Source: Sulfurimonas sp.
Lineage (GTDB): Bacteria > Campylobacterota > Campylobacteria > Campylobacterales > Sulfurimonadaceae
Assembly: GCA_026988315.1 (NCBI GenBank)
Contig: JALSLJ010000095.1
Span: 1 to 64,000 of the forward strand
Length of the DNA: 64,000 nt
Direction: 5' to 3'
The position numbers were made by a program, and so were the translations under genes. Every line of letters begins with the position of its first letter. Position 1 is the stretch's first letter. Positions 38,270 to 48,783 of the stretch are shown piece after piece. The notes below the pieces were generated by a model. The model was given only the letters and a program-made list of their open reading frames with translations, did no database searches and was not told the DNA's origin.

Positions 38270-39265
38270 CTATTTTGGAAATACCAAAGGGATCTCTATA
38301 TCTAACTCTTTAGAGGTCAATGTCTTTAAAAAAGTTACAACAAAAGCAACCTCTTCCCCATTTAACTTTCTATCTCTAAAAAAAGGAGACCTTGATTTTA
38401 CCGGCTTTTTTCCGCCATTGCCACATATTGTAACTGCTTCATCAAGGGTTTTAACGGAACCATTATGAAAATATGGCGCCGTTTTTTCTATCTCTCTTAA
38501 AGTTGGAGTTTTAAAAGTTGCATACCAAATCTTACTCTTTTTTTCAATAATTTCATACATACCTAAATCTTTTTCATCACCAAGACCAATATTTATCATT
38601 TTCTCATTCGTAAAATTATAACTTGTATGACAAGAGCGACACCTTCCCTCATTGCTAAATATAGAATATCCTATTTTTGCTGCATCACTTATGGCATTTT
38701 CATCCCCTTGTATCCACTTATCAAAAGGAGCTTCATTACTTACAAGAGTTCTCTCAAAAGAAGCGATAGCCTGTACTATAGTGGTTTTTGTAATCCCTTC
38801 GTAAGGGAAGGCTTTAGAAAAAAGTTTTTGATACCCTTCAATCTTTTTTAGTTTTATAACTAATGTTTTTATAGGCATATTCATCTCTACTTCAGACTCA
38901 ATTGGTCCTAATGCTTGCTCCTCTAAAGATGAAGCTCTGGCGTCGTGAAAAAAATTCTTAAGATATACACTATTGATAATTGTAGGGCTATTTCTTCTGC
39001 CTACTTTACCATCATCACCGATAGCAACAGCTTTTGCATCCGCCCATCCTAATTTTGGATCATGACAAGTTGCGCACGACACCTGTTCTGATCTAGAAAG
39101 TCTTTTATCAAAAAACAGTAATTTACCAAGCTCTATTTTTTCAGCAGTCATTAAGTTGTTTTGGGGTTGCGGCAATTCAGCAGGTTTTTTCCAAACTCTA
39201 AAATCTTGTGAAAATAGTGACATAAAGATTAAAGGGATAGCAATTATTATTTTTTTATTTATCAT
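38270..39265 (-). CDS. Di-heme cytochrome c peroxidase family protein
   Basis: CATCHDPKLGWADA and CRSCHTSYNF heme motifs; RNSPTIINSVYLKNFFHDARASSLEEQ. Confidence 0.93.
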   Translation of the reverse strand: MINKKIIIAIPLIFMSLFSQDFRVWKKPAELPQPQNNLMTAEKIELGKLLFFDKRLSRSEQVSCATCHDPKLGWADAKAVAIGDDGKVGRRNSPTIINSVYLKNFFHDARASSLEEQALGPIESEVEMNMPIKTLVIKLKKIEGYQKLFSKAFPYEGITKTTIVQAIASFERTLVSNEAPFDKWIQGDENAISDAAKIGYSIFSNEGRCRSCHTSYNFTNEKMINIGLGDEKDLGMYEIIEKKSKIWYATFKTPTLREIEKTAPYFHNGSVKTLDEAVTICGNGGKKPVKSRSPFFRDRKLNGEEVAFVVTFLKTLTSKELDIEIPLVFPK

Positions 39266-39275
39266 TTATATATCC

Positions 39276-40094
39276 TTAAAAATGGTTGGACTTACATCTG
39301 TTAATATATTTTTTTCTTGTGGCCTTTGCAAAAATATTGATCTCTGTTCTCGTCAATTTGGCATGTCTTAAAACAGCTTTTTCGTTTCTCTTATCAAAAG
39401 CGATAAGCATCTCATACTCTTCACCACTACATCCGATAGATTTTTGTATGTTTTTATTAAAACAAAACCCTACCCTATTGACCCCTGAGAGTTTATCTAA
39501 ATCACTAAAGAGCCCATCAGATATATCCATACCAGAACTAAGAAATCTTCTTGTCCTTGCTATAAATTTATCTCTAAGTTTAATGGTAACAAACTTTGAC
39601 TTAACATGAACAGAACCTAGGTTTAAAAGTTTTTGTAAATCTTTTTTAGATTTACCAAGTTCCCCAGTATGAGCTAACAAATGCCCAACCTTTACTCCAC
39701 TTCTCAAAAGTGGCTTCGTTGTTTTTGAAACAATAGTAACGGTAATATCTAATTTTGTATTGCTTATGGTGTCTCCACCAATAATTTCAACACCGTATCT
39801 AAGTGCTGTGTCTTTAAATCCAGATGCCAACTCTCTCATCTGTGTTTTTGTTATACTTTTTGGCATAGCAACACTTAAAAGTGCATATTTTGGCTTTGCG
39901 TTCATAGCTATTGCATCTGAAATGTTTACTACCATCGCTTTTGATGCGATTTGATAATGGCTCATCCATTTAGTTTTAAAATGGACATTTTCAAAAAATG
40001 CATCTTTAGAGTATGTATAACCGCCTATAAGAGCGGCATCATCGCCAATATATCTGCTTGTAAACTCTTGTATAAAATAATTTTCTAAATTCAA
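39276..40094 (-). CDS. thiL: Thiamine-monophosphate kinase
   Basis: IGDDAALIG, VNISDAIAMNAKPKYALLS, IIGGDTISN, GMDISDGLFSDL. Confidence 0.9.
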   Translation of the reverse strand: MNLENYFIQEFTSRYIGDDAALIGGYTYSKDAFFENVHFKTKWMSHYQIASKAMVVNISDAIAMNAKPKYALLSVAMPKSITKTQMRELASGFKDTALRYGVEIIGGDTISNTKLDITVTIVSKTTKPLLRSGVKVGHLLAHTGELGKSKKDLQKLLNLGSVHVKSKFVTIKLRDKFIARTRRFLSSGMDISDGLFSDLDKLSGVNRVGFCFNKNIQKSIGCSGEEYEMLIAFDKRNEKAVLRHAKLTRTEINIFAKATRKKYINRCKSNHF

Positions 40095-40190
40095 TGTAAC
40101 TTCTTAAATAGAACTAAAATCCAGATTAAGTATGGATTAAAGGCTGTAGATATAAAATAATGTTATTATTATAACATTTTAGGAGCTTAT

Positions 40191-41396
40191 ATGAAACATT
40201 CGATTAAGATTATCTTTAGAAATTTATCTATTTTTTTGGCATTAACATCTATTATGGCAACAATTGCCCTTTTACTCATTGTTGAGCAAAACAACTCATT
40301 TCATAAGGTTGATAATCTCAATAACCAAAAAGTTATCATTTCTACGCTTATAAAACTAGACACAAAAGATCTTGATCTTGCTCTTATACAATATAATGGA
40401 AAAAGCAATCAATTGAAACTTGAGATAAACAAACTTCGTGACCTTTATACATATGATTATATAGGAAAATACATACTAAAAAATTCAGATGAATATTTGG
40501 CTGATTTAGACAAACTCAGTGAACTAACAAACAAATTCAATGATGCTGCTCTTAAATATTACACACAGGAAAATATTAAAAACAAGAGATTAAAAACAAA
40601 TCTAGATAACTCTTTTAATGAACTCTATGCTCAGATTAATAATATTATCTTTAAAAATCTGCTTTACAATAAAGAAAAATTTCACCTATTTAAAACAATT
40701 GCAATTATGATTTTAGTTGTCATTTTTGCTACAACAATATGGTATAGAAGAAGGTTAAATGCTATCTATCAAGACATACTGTTTTTATACTCTGTAGAAA
40801 AAAACAGAGGTGAATATACTATATTTTCATCTGAAGTTGATGCCATTGCACTGAGAATGAAAAGAAAAAGCACATCAACAGATAATCAAGCGATGATTGA
40901 TCCTGTTACAGGCATTAACAACAATAGAGGGCTTATAAACTCTTATGCAGAAAAAAAAGGGATGAAGGAGAGCAACTTTACCTCTTTAACAATTTTAGAG
41001 ATTGATAATTTTTCAAAATCCAATAGAGCGTTTTCACAAGAACTCACACAATTAATATTGAAAAAAGTTGCCTTTACAATATCCTTGCATGAACAATCAA
41101 CCGATGTTATAGCTCGAACTGACTATAATCAATTTACCATTATCTTATCAAGACCATCTAAAGAACAATCCTATAAAGACATAGAGATAATTCGCCAAAG
41201 TATCTCTGAGATTAAATTCCAAACTCATGATAGAAAACCTATACAGGTAACTGTTAGTGGTGGGTATGTCATAAAACCAAACAACATGCATCTTGATGAG
41301 ACTATTAGCCAAGCTAAAAAAGTTTTAGATTATGCAAAAAACAATGGTAGAAATAAAATTGCCCAAATAAGAGATTTAGCAGAACAAGAGCTTTAA
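40191..41396 (+). CDS. Membrane protein with degenerate GGDEF domain
   Basis: TM sensor region; DPVTGINNNRGLINSYAEK ... ARTDYNQFTIIL in place of GGDEF; YAKNNGRNKI end. Confidence 0.8.
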   Translation: MKHSIKIIFRNLSIFLALTSIMATIALLLIVEQNNSFHKVDNLNNQKVIISTLIKLDTKDLDLALIQYNGKSNQLKLEINKLRDLYTYDYIGKYILKNSDEYLADLDKLSELTNKFNDAALKYYTQENIKNKRLKTNLDNSFNELYAQINNIIFKNLLYNKEKFHLFKTIAIMILVVIFATTIWYRRRLNAIYQDILFLYSVEKNRGEYTIFSSEVDAIALRMKRKSTSTDNQAMIDPVTGINNNRGLINSYAEKKGMKESNFTSLTILEIDNFSKSNRAFSQELTQLILKKVAFTISLHEQSTDVIARTDYNQFTIILSRPSKEQSYKDIEIIRQSISEIKFQTHDRKPIQVTVSGGYVIKPNNMHLDETISQAKKVLDYAKNNGRNKIAQIRDLAEQEL

Positions 41397-41529
41397 ATAG
41401 TTTTCTAAATCTCAAGTGTCTCGAATTGTAACAAAGATGAAGTTCCTCCGCTCAAAGCCTACTTTCAACCTTTATAAAGGGATATAAAGATATAATCAGC
41501 ATTATTTTATTTTATACGAAGGAAAGCTA

Positions 41530-43242
41530 ATGAGTATTCCTATTTATACTTACGACGCGGTTATTGTTGGTGCAGGTCTTGCGGGATGTGCAGCAGCAAG
41601 AGAGTTGCAAAAAGCAGGCAAAAAAGTTGCTGTAATTACGAAACTACACCCATTGAGAAGCCACTCTGGTGCAGCTCAAGGTGGTGTTAATGCGGCATTT
41701 AGTGATGAGGATTCTATTGAACTACATGAGTTTGATACAGTAAAAGGATCTGATTACTTAGCTGACCAAGATGCAGTTGCTTTTATGTGTGAAAAAGCTC
41801 CCGAAACTATCCGTTGGGCAGAGAGGATGGGAGCAGCATTTAGCCGTACTCCAGATGGTAGGATAGCTCAACGCCCTTTTGGTGGTCAATCTTCCCCTCG
41901 TGCTTGCTATGCAAAAGACAGAACGGGCTTAACCCTGCTTCAAACTATTTATGAGCAGGCTCACCGCGCTGGTGTTAAGTTTTGGGATGAGTGGTATGCA
42001 GCTGATTTAATCTACAAAGATGGAAAAGTAAGCGGTATCGTTGCTTTTAATATCCGTGATATGCAAACAGTTATATTTAATGCAAAAAGTGTAATGTTCG
42101 CAACTGGTGGGTATGCTCGCTGTTTTAAAATCAACTCAAATGCTCATGCAAACACTGGTGACGGATTATCAATAGTTGCTCGTCATGGTCTCCCTTTAGA
42201 AGATATGGAATTTGTACAGTTTCACCCATCTGGACTTTCTGGAAACGGTGTTTTAATCTCTGAAGCTGCTCGTGGTGAAGGTGGTAAACTTATAAATTCA
42301 GAGGGTGAGAGATTTATGGAGAAATATGCTCCAAACGCGATGGAATTAGCATCTCGCGATGTTGTGTCTCGTGCAATCTTAAACGAGATTAGAGAGGGTC
42401 GTGGTGTTGGTCCAAGAAAAGACGCTGTTTACATTGATGTAACACATCTTGGAAAAGATTTGATTATGGAAAGACTCCCTGAACTTCGTGATTTAGCTAT
42501 CACATTTCTAGGTCTTGATATGATTAAAGAGCCTATACTCATCTCTGCAACTGCTCACTACTCTATGGGTGGTATCCCCGTAAATATTGCTGGTAATGTT
42601 CGTAAGAATAATGATGAACTGATAGAAGGTTTTTACGCTGCAGGTGAGTGTTCATGCGTATCTGTTCATGGTGCAAACCGTCTTGGTGCAAACTCAGTTT
42701 TAGAAGCTTTACTATTTGGTCGTTTTGTTGGTAAAACAATGGTTGAAGAGATTGATAATATTACTTTACGCCCTGCTACTCAAGAAGACGCAAAAGTTGC
42801 GTTAGATGAGATTGATTTTATATTAAACAACAATGGTGATGAAACTGTTACTGGTCTTAGAGATGAACTGCAAACATGTATGACAGAAAATGCAGGGGCA
42901 TTTAGAACAAAAGAACTCTTAGAGATAGCGGTAGAAAAAGTTAAAGAGCTACGCCAAAGATTTAAAAATATTCGTGTAAAAGATAAATCAAAACTATTTA
43001 ACACTGAACTACAAGAAGCTATAGAGTTTGGTCATATGCTAGACTATTCTGCATTTATTGTTGAGAGTGCTATTGCGAGAAACGAGAGTCGTGGTGCTCA
43101 TTATAGAGAAGACTTTAACACTCGTGATGATGAAAACTTCCTTAAGCATACAATGGCTTATATGGATAAAAATGGTGATATTTCACTTGATTACATGGAT
43201 GTTACACTTGGCAAACATGAGCTTAAAGCTAGAACATACTAG
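41530..43242 (+). CDS. sdhA: Succinate dehydrogenase/fumarate reductase flavoprotein subunit (SdhABE/MfrABE type)
   Basis: [48 protein letters not shown]. Confidence 0.95.
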   Translation: MSIPIYTYDAVIVGAGLAGCAAARELQKAGKKVAVITKLHPLRSHSGAAQGGVNAAFSDEDSIELHEFDTVKGSDYLADQDAVAFMCEKAPETIRWAERMGAAFSRTPDGRIAQRPFGGQSSPRACYAKDRTGLTLLQTIYEQAHRAGVKFWDEWYAADLIYKDGKVSGIVAFNIRDMQTVIFNAKSVMFATGGYARCFKINSNAHANTGDGLSIVARHGLPLEDMEFVQFHPSGLSGNGVLISEAARGEGGKLINSEGERFMEKYAPNAMELASRDVVSRAILNEIREGRGVGPRKDAVYIDVTHLGKDLIMERLPELRDLAITFLGLDMIKEPILISATAHYSMGGIPVNIAGNVRKNNDELIEGFYAAGECSCVSVHGANRLGANSVLEALLFGRFVGKTMVEEIDNITLRPATQEDAKVALDEIDFILNNNGDETVTGLRDELQTCMTENAGAFRTKELLEIAVEKVKELRQRFKNIRVKDKSKLFNTELQEAIEFGHMLDYSAFIVESAIARNESRGAHYREDFNTRDDENFLKHTMAYMDKNGDISLDYMDVTLGKHELKARTY

Positions 43243-43258
43243 AGAAGGATAAAAACTT

Positions 43259-44239
43259 ATGAGTACAAATTCAATAACTACACAAAAAGTAAACTTCAAA
43301 GTATTTCGTTTTAATGCGGATGATGATTACCTTCCATATTATGAAGACTATAATATGGAAGTGACTTCAGAGGAAGTTGTATTAGATATATTAAATAGAA
43401 TTAAATGGGATCACGATGGTAGTTTTTCTTACCGTCGTAGTTGTCGTCACGGTATTTGTGGCGCTTGTGCTATCAAGGTAAATGGTCGTTCTACTCTAGC
43501 TTGTAAAGAGAGCATGACAACTATGATAGAGATGTTTGGTACTGATCTTGTATTGGAGCCATTAAGTATCAAAAGATCAGTAAAAGATATGATTATTGAT
43601 AAAGCTGACTTTTGGGATAAGCATGAAGCAATTCATCCTTATCTTATTTCTGATATTGAAGAAGATCCAGAACATGAGCACCTAGTTACACCTGAACAAG
43701 CAGAAGAACTACTAGAAGCTGACTTATGTATTCAATGTGGGGCTTGTCACTATGCTTGTCCAGTTGTAGAGATTAACGAAGATTTCTTTGGTCCTGCAGC
43801 ATTTGCTAAGGCGTACCGTTTTGAAGCTGATGTTCGTGATGATGCTCACACAGAGAGACTTCTTTACCTTCATGAAGAGAAGCAAGGTCTTTGGGATTGT
43901 GTGAAGTGTTTTGAGTGTGCAGAGGTTTGTCCTAAAGAGGTAAACCCTATTGATAAAATCACTAAACTTCATCAAATGCTATTTAAAAAGGGTGTTGCTA
44001 CTTCAAATGTAGCTACTCGTCATGCTGTTGGATTTAAGCACTCTATTGTAAAACGGGGTGTTCTCGATGAGGGTCAATTAGTTCTTTATTCTGAAGGTCC
44101 TTCAATTATCAAACATATCCCTGTAGCAATAAAAATGTTTAGAAAAGGCAAAATTGCTATGCCTTGGGCAATACCAAAATCTGATAATCTTGATGAGATT
44201 CAAAAACTTGTAGAATCATCATCTACAGCAAAGTTCTAG
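43259..44239 (+). CDS. sdhB: Succinate dehydrogenase/fumarate reductase iron-sulfur subunit
   Basis: CRHGICGACAIKVNGRSTLAC; CIQCGACHYACP; CVKCFECAEVCPKEVNP. Confidence 0.95.
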   Translation: MSTNSITTQKVNFKVFRFNADDDYLPYYEDYNMEVTSEEVVLDILNRIKWDHDGSFSYRRSCRHGICGACAIKVNGRSTLACKESMTTMIEMFGTDLVLEPLSIKRSVKDMIIDKADFWDKHEAIHPYLISDIEEDPEHEHLVTPEQAEELLEADLCIQCGACHYACPVVEINEDFFGPAAFAKAYRFEADVRDDAHTERLLYLHEEKQGLWDCVKCFECAEVCPKEVNPIDKITKLHQMLFKKGVATSNVATRHAVGFKHSIVKRGVLDEGQLVLYSEGPSIIKHIPVAIKMFRKGKIAMPWAIPKSDNLDEIQKLVESSSTAKF

Positions 44240-44249
44240 GAGCAGACAT

Positions 44250-45131
44250 ATGGAAAAATTAAAATATGCACTTTTTACTGGTTGTACTGCAAAACAAAGT
44301 ACTCCAGAACAAATGATGTCAACTTTAGCGGTTGCTGAAAAATTAAATATTGAACTAGTAGAGTTAACAGAAGCTTCTTGTTGTGGTGCTTCTCATCTAC
44401 AGGATTATGATGACTTTTTATCCTTAGTTTTAAATGCTAGAAATATTGCATATGCTGAAAAACATGGCTTAACTATGGTTACTATTTGTAACACTTGTCA
44501 ACTCAACACTGCTATGACAAAACACCGCCTTGATAACAATGCAGATTTAAAAAACAAGGTCAATGAAAAACTCAAAGAGGTTGGCTTAGAGTACAAGGGT
44601 ACTTCTAATATTACTCACTTTTTATATGCAATTATAGACGATATTGGTCTTGATAAGATAAAAGAGATGGTTGTTACTCCACTAAGCCAATTTAATATTG
44701 CACCATTTTATGGTTGCCATAATATTCGTCCCTCTGAGCTTCAAAATGGATCTCATAAGACAAAAGAAGACCCTTACAACCCTACTTCACTCGATGATTT
44801 AATTATCGCTTGTGGTGGTCAAACTGTTGAGTATTTAGAAAAAAATAAATGTTGTGGTTTCCATGTGGAACTTCAAGCTCCAAAAACTGCAGCAATCCTC
44901 ACAGGTAATGCAATTGCTGGTGCTATGGATGGTAATGCAGACTGGATGGTAACACCATGTCCACTGTGTCACCTTAAACTAGATACACAAACTCATCACG
45001 CATCTGAGGCTATTGGTCGTGAAGTTGAGCTTCCAGTACTTCACATGCAACAAATGATTGGTCTTGCTCTTGGCTGTTCAGCTGACGAGTTGGGATTAAA
45101 ACATCATCTTGCAGAAGTAAACTTCGTTTAA
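44250..45131 (+). CDS. CCG-domain subunit (SdhE/MfrE-like, HdrB-related)
   Basis: ASCCGASH...CNTC and KCCGFHVE...CPLCH CCG motifs. Confidence 0.93.
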   Translation: MEKLKYALFTGCTAKQSTPEQMMSTLAVAEKLNIELVELTEASCCGASHLQDYDDFLSLVLNARNIAYAEKHGLTMVTICNTCQLNTAMTKHRLDNNADLKNKVNEKLKEVGLEYKGTSNITHFLYAIIDDIGLDKIKEMVVTPLSQFNIAPFYGCHNIRPSELQNGSHKTKEDPYNPTSLDDLIIACGGQTVEYLEKNKCCGFHVELQAPKTAAILTGNAIAGAMDGNADWMVTPCPLCHLKLDTQTHHASEAIGREVELPVLHMQQMIGLALGCSADELGLKHHLAEVNFV

Positions 45132-45147
45132 TTAGACTATTCTCTCT

Positions 45148-45170
45148 TATTCCCGCATTTTGCGGGAATA
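45148..45170 (+). terminator. Hairpin terminator after the sdhABE-like operon
   Basis: TATTCCCGCA-TTT-TGCGGGAATA 10-bp stem with T-rich 3' flank. Confidence 0.65.
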
Positions 45171-45212
45171 TATATTTATTGCTACGCAAACAATTACATC
45201 AATCATACAAAA

Positions 45213-46001
45213 ATGGAAATACAAATGTCAGATTCAATCGAAATAATATCTTGGAATGTTAATGGAATACGAGCTGTAGGCAACAAAGAAGCTTTAAAAT
45301 GGATAGATGAACGCCAGCCCAATATTCTTTGTCTTCAAGAGATAAAAGCTCTTCAAGAGCAGATACCTGAAGATTTATTTGCAAAAGAGTATCAAGATAT
45401 CATAGTAAACTCTGCAACGAAAAAAGGTTACAGCGGAACAATGACTTGGAGTGAGATACAAAATGACTATAGCTCCATTTGTGAGCATATTGATACAACA
45501 AAAGAGGGAAGAATTATAGAAACTCATTATGACGAACTCGTTCTTTTTAATGTATATTTTCCAAATGGTCAAAAAGATGAGAATCGCCTAGCGTATAAAA
45601 TGAAATTTTATGATGATTTTTTAAACTATTGTGAAAAACTTAAAAAAGATGGGAAATCAATAATAATATGTGGAGATGTAAATACAGCACACAAAGAGAT
45701 AGATCTCAAACACCCAAAAGCAAACTCTAAAAAATCAGGTTTTTTGCCTATTGAGCGTGAATGGATGGATAAACTTGTGGATTATGGATATATTGATACT
45801 TTCCGATATGTTCACGGAGATGCTATCGAAAAATATAGCTGGTGGTCATACCGTGCAAATGCAAGAACAAATAATGTGGGCTGGAGGATAGACTATTTCT
45901 TTGTATCTGAAGAGTTGGCTGAAAACTTAGAAGATGCTTTTATACTTGATGAAATCACTGGTTCAGACCATTGCCCAGTTGGAATTCGATTAAACATATA
46001 A
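45213..46001 (+). CDS. xth: Exodeoxyribonuclease III
   Basis: ISWNVNGIRAVGNKEALKWIDERQPNILCLQEIKA; CGDVNTAHKEIDLKHPKAN; GSDHCPVGI. Confidence 0.95.
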   Translation: MEIQMSDSIEIISWNVNGIRAVGNKEALKWIDERQPNILCLQEIKALQEQIPEDLFAKEYQDIIVNSATKKGYSGTMTWSEIQNDYSSICEHIDTTKEGRIIETHYDELVLFNVYFPNGQKDENRLAYKMKFYDDFLNYCEKLKKDGKSIIICGDVNTAHKEIDLKHPKANSKKSGFLPIEREWMDKLVDYGYIDTFRYVHGDAIEKYSWWSYRANARTNNVGWRIDYFFVSEELAENLEDAFILDEITGSDHCPVGIRLNI

Positions 46002-46258
46002 TATGTTTTCTTCTATCTACAATCTCACCAATATCTATCTGTTCAATTAAAGACAGTTTGGTTCGAATATCTGTTATTTCATAACTTAACATATAATTTC
46101 CTTTGTTTTAAGCTATATGTATTATACATCATACAATAGTTATTAAATCATATGATTTTCATTTAACCATTCTTTTTATGTTTATACCTTTAAAAAAATC
46201 ATTTATGGATATATTTAGGTAACTTTTGGCATAATTCCATTTCAAGTTTTAAACATAC

Positions 46259-46345
46259 GCCGCTATGGAGAAATTGGTAAACTCAGCAGATTCAAAATCT
46301 GCCGCCTTTACGGGCTTCTCGGTTCAAGTCCGAGTAGCGGTACCA
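46259..46345 (+). tRNA. tRNA-Leu (CAA anticodon)
   Basis: GCCGCTA...TAGCGGT-A-CCA acceptor; GCAGA-TTCAAAA-TCTGC anticodon arm; long variable arm; GGTTCAAGTCC T-arm. Confidence 0.93.
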
Positions 46346-46771
46346 CTAAAATAAAATCAAAAAATTTACAACGAAATAAATCAAATAATCCAGCATAGAT
46401 TATAACCTATGTCGTAAAAATGAAATAAATTTTAATATATTCCTTTCTCTCCCCAAATTTCTCATGAGCTAAACTTCTCTATTGCTAAACTCTCTTTGAG
46501 TTCTGGAAATAATGAGTTTTCAAGAAAGATTTGATGCTCTTTTTGGTACAATAGTTCTCATAAAAAGCCTTTGTTCGTATTTTTTAAAGTTGTTTTTTTG
46601 TGATGAATAATTATAACATTTATGGGATATGAAAGGCTTTTTTTAAAATTTAATTTAGCTTAAATTGCGGGTTGTTTTTTGTAATCTGCAAGTGGCTCCT
46701 ATCATTTTTTATATTTTTATAAGTCACAAAGACTATAATTGTATTAATTCTAAATAAGGTAAATAAGCCTA

Positions 46772-48778
46772 GTGAAAACATTAAACACGCTCTATATTGA
46801 CATTAACAATTTAACAAAATTCGTTACAGACAATAAAATAGCAGATAATGAAAATATTTTATTGCAAGTATTTACTGGTGTTTGTGATACTGTGTTTTTA
46901 CATGATTTACTTGCAAGCATCAAAAAACTTATTCCGCATATAAAAATCATTGGCTCAACTACTTCTGGAGAGATAATTGGCGGAGATGTAACTGAAAACG
47001 CAACTATACTCTCTTTTAGCATATTTGAAAACACCACAATCGTTACCCATGCTACTAAAAATATAAACAACGAAAGCTATGCAACTGCACAGAATCTAAT
47101 TTCGCAATTCGATAAGTCCAAAAAACCAAAGGTTGCTATCACTTTTGCTGATGGACTAAATGTCAATGGTGAAAACTACCTTAACTCTTTCTCAGACTAT
47201 GATAAAAACCTTGTTGTTGCGGGTGGACTCGCTGGAGATAATGCGACATTTACGCATACTATAGTTTTTACCGAGGAGGAAATTTCAACACAAGGTGCTG
47301 TTATAGCACTTTTTTACAATGATGATTTAATTGTTAATACAAAAGCTAGTTTTGGCTGGACAAGTATTGGTAAAACATTGACTATTACAAAAGCTATTGA
47401 CAATATTGTTTATGAGATAGACAATATCAAAGCTGTTGATATTTATGCGAAATATTTGGGAGATGATATAGCAAAAGAACTTCCAAAAACAGGAATAGAG
47501 TTTCCTCTTATCATCAAAAGAGATGGATTAAATATAGCCAGGGCAGTTCTTGGAAAAAATAGTGATGATTCTTTAGTATTTGCTGGGAATTTAAATGTTG
47601 GTGATAAAGTTACTTTTGGTTATGGAAATATAGAAACCATTATCGAAGGTGGAGAAACCGTATATAAAGATTTATCTTTATATCCAATAGAATCAATTTT
47701 CATATACTCATGTATGGCGAGAAAAGCACTGATGGGTCAAAGTATCGCAGCAGAATTTAAAACTTTAAACTCTATAGCTCCCTTGAGTGGATTTTTCACC
47801 TATGGCGAGTTTTACTATAATAATAAATCATCAAAAAACGAGCTACTCAATCAAACAAATACAATGCTAGCTTTAAGTGAGAGCAATGATATTAATCTAT
47901 CCTATACAAGCAGATTTACAGAGCAACAAAATAATATAAGACGAAGTAACCATACATTGAAAGCCTTGTCACATCTTATCTCCCAGGCAACAAATGAACT
48001 CGAGGAGGTTAATGCCTCTTTGGCATCAAGGGTAGCTCAAGAAGTTTCTAAAAACAGAGAAAAAGATAAACAAATCATGCAACAAAGCAGACTTGCTCAA
48101 ATGGGTGAGATGATAAGCATGATAGCTCATCAGTGGCGACAACCACTTGCTGCAATTAGCTCATCTAGCACAGCAATCAATCTAAAATCAAAATTAAATA
48201 AACTTGACAAAGAAACAACTATAGAATTATCAGACAACATAATCAATTATTCTAAACATCTTAGTGATACTATAAATGATTTTAGAGATTTTTTTCGTCC
48301 AAATAAAGAAAAATTGGAAACCTCTTACGATGAGCTTATAAAAAGCGTCTTAATGATTATAGAGATGTCCATAACTAACAAAAACATAAAACTTATTCAA
48401 GAGCTTGAATCTCATGAATCATTTAACACCTATCCAAATGAGCTCAAACAGGTTATTCTCAACCTCATTAAAAATGCAGAAGATGTTTTAGTTGAAAACA
48501 ATATCAAAAATCCGTATATCAAAATAAAAACATATCTGCAAAATAATAGATATATTTTAGAAGTGAGTGATAATGGAGGAGGGATAGAAGATGCTATAAT
48601 GAAGCAGATATTTGATCCATATTTTAGTACTAAAACAAAAAAAGATGGGACAGGGCTAGGGCTTTACCTCAGTAAAACTATAATAGAAAAACATTGTGGC
48701 GGGAAACTTAGTGTTTGTAATAGCTCGGATGGTGCTGTATTTAAGATAGAGTTAGTAAAAAATTTTAAAGAAGAATAA
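46772..48778 (+). CDS. FIST-domain sensor histidine kinase
   Basis: FIST-like N-terminus (VFTGVCDTVFLHDLLASIKKLIPHIKIIGSTTSGEI; FADGLNVNGENYL); ISMIAHQWRQPLAAISSS H-box; DGTGLGLYLSKTIIEKH. Confidence 0.9.
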   Translation: MKTLNTLYIDINNLTKFVTDNKIADNENILLQVFTGVCDTVFLHDLLASIKKLIPHIKIIGSTTSGEIIGGDVTENATILSFSIFENTTIVTHATKNINNESYATAQNLISQFDKSKKPKVAITFADGLNVNGENYLNSFSDYDKNLVVAGGLAGDNATFTHTIVFTEEEISTQGAVIALFYNDDLIVNTKASFGWTSIGKTLTITKAIDNIVYEIDNIKAVDIYAKYLGDDIAKELPKTGIEFPLIIKRDGLNIARAVLGKNSDDSLVFAGNLNVGDKVTFGYGNIETIIEGGETVYKDLSLYPIESIFIYSCMARKALMGQSIAAEFKTLNSIAPLSGFFTYGEFYYNNKSSKNELLNQTNTMLALSESNDINLSYTSRFTEQQNNIRRSNHTLKALSHLISQATNELEEVNASLASRVAQEVSKNREKDKQIMQQSRLAQMGEMISMIAHQWRQPLAAISSSSTAINLKSKLNKLDKETTIELSDNIINYSKHLSDTINDFRDFFRPNKEKLETSYDELIKSVLMIIEMSITNKNIKLIQELESHESFNTYPNELKQVILNLIKNAEDVLVENNIKNPYIKIKTYLQNNRYILEVSDNGGGIEDAIMKQIFDPYFSTKTKKDGTGLGLYLSKTIIEKHCGGKLSVCNSSDGAVFKIELVKNFKEE

Positions 48779-48783
48779 CAAAA

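Noticed and set aside
46380-46771. Possible gene fragment on the minus strand (e.g. ELLYQKEHQIFLENSLFPELKESLAIEKFSS)
   Set aside because: Only about 30 stop-free codons, no start or SD, and no family I can name
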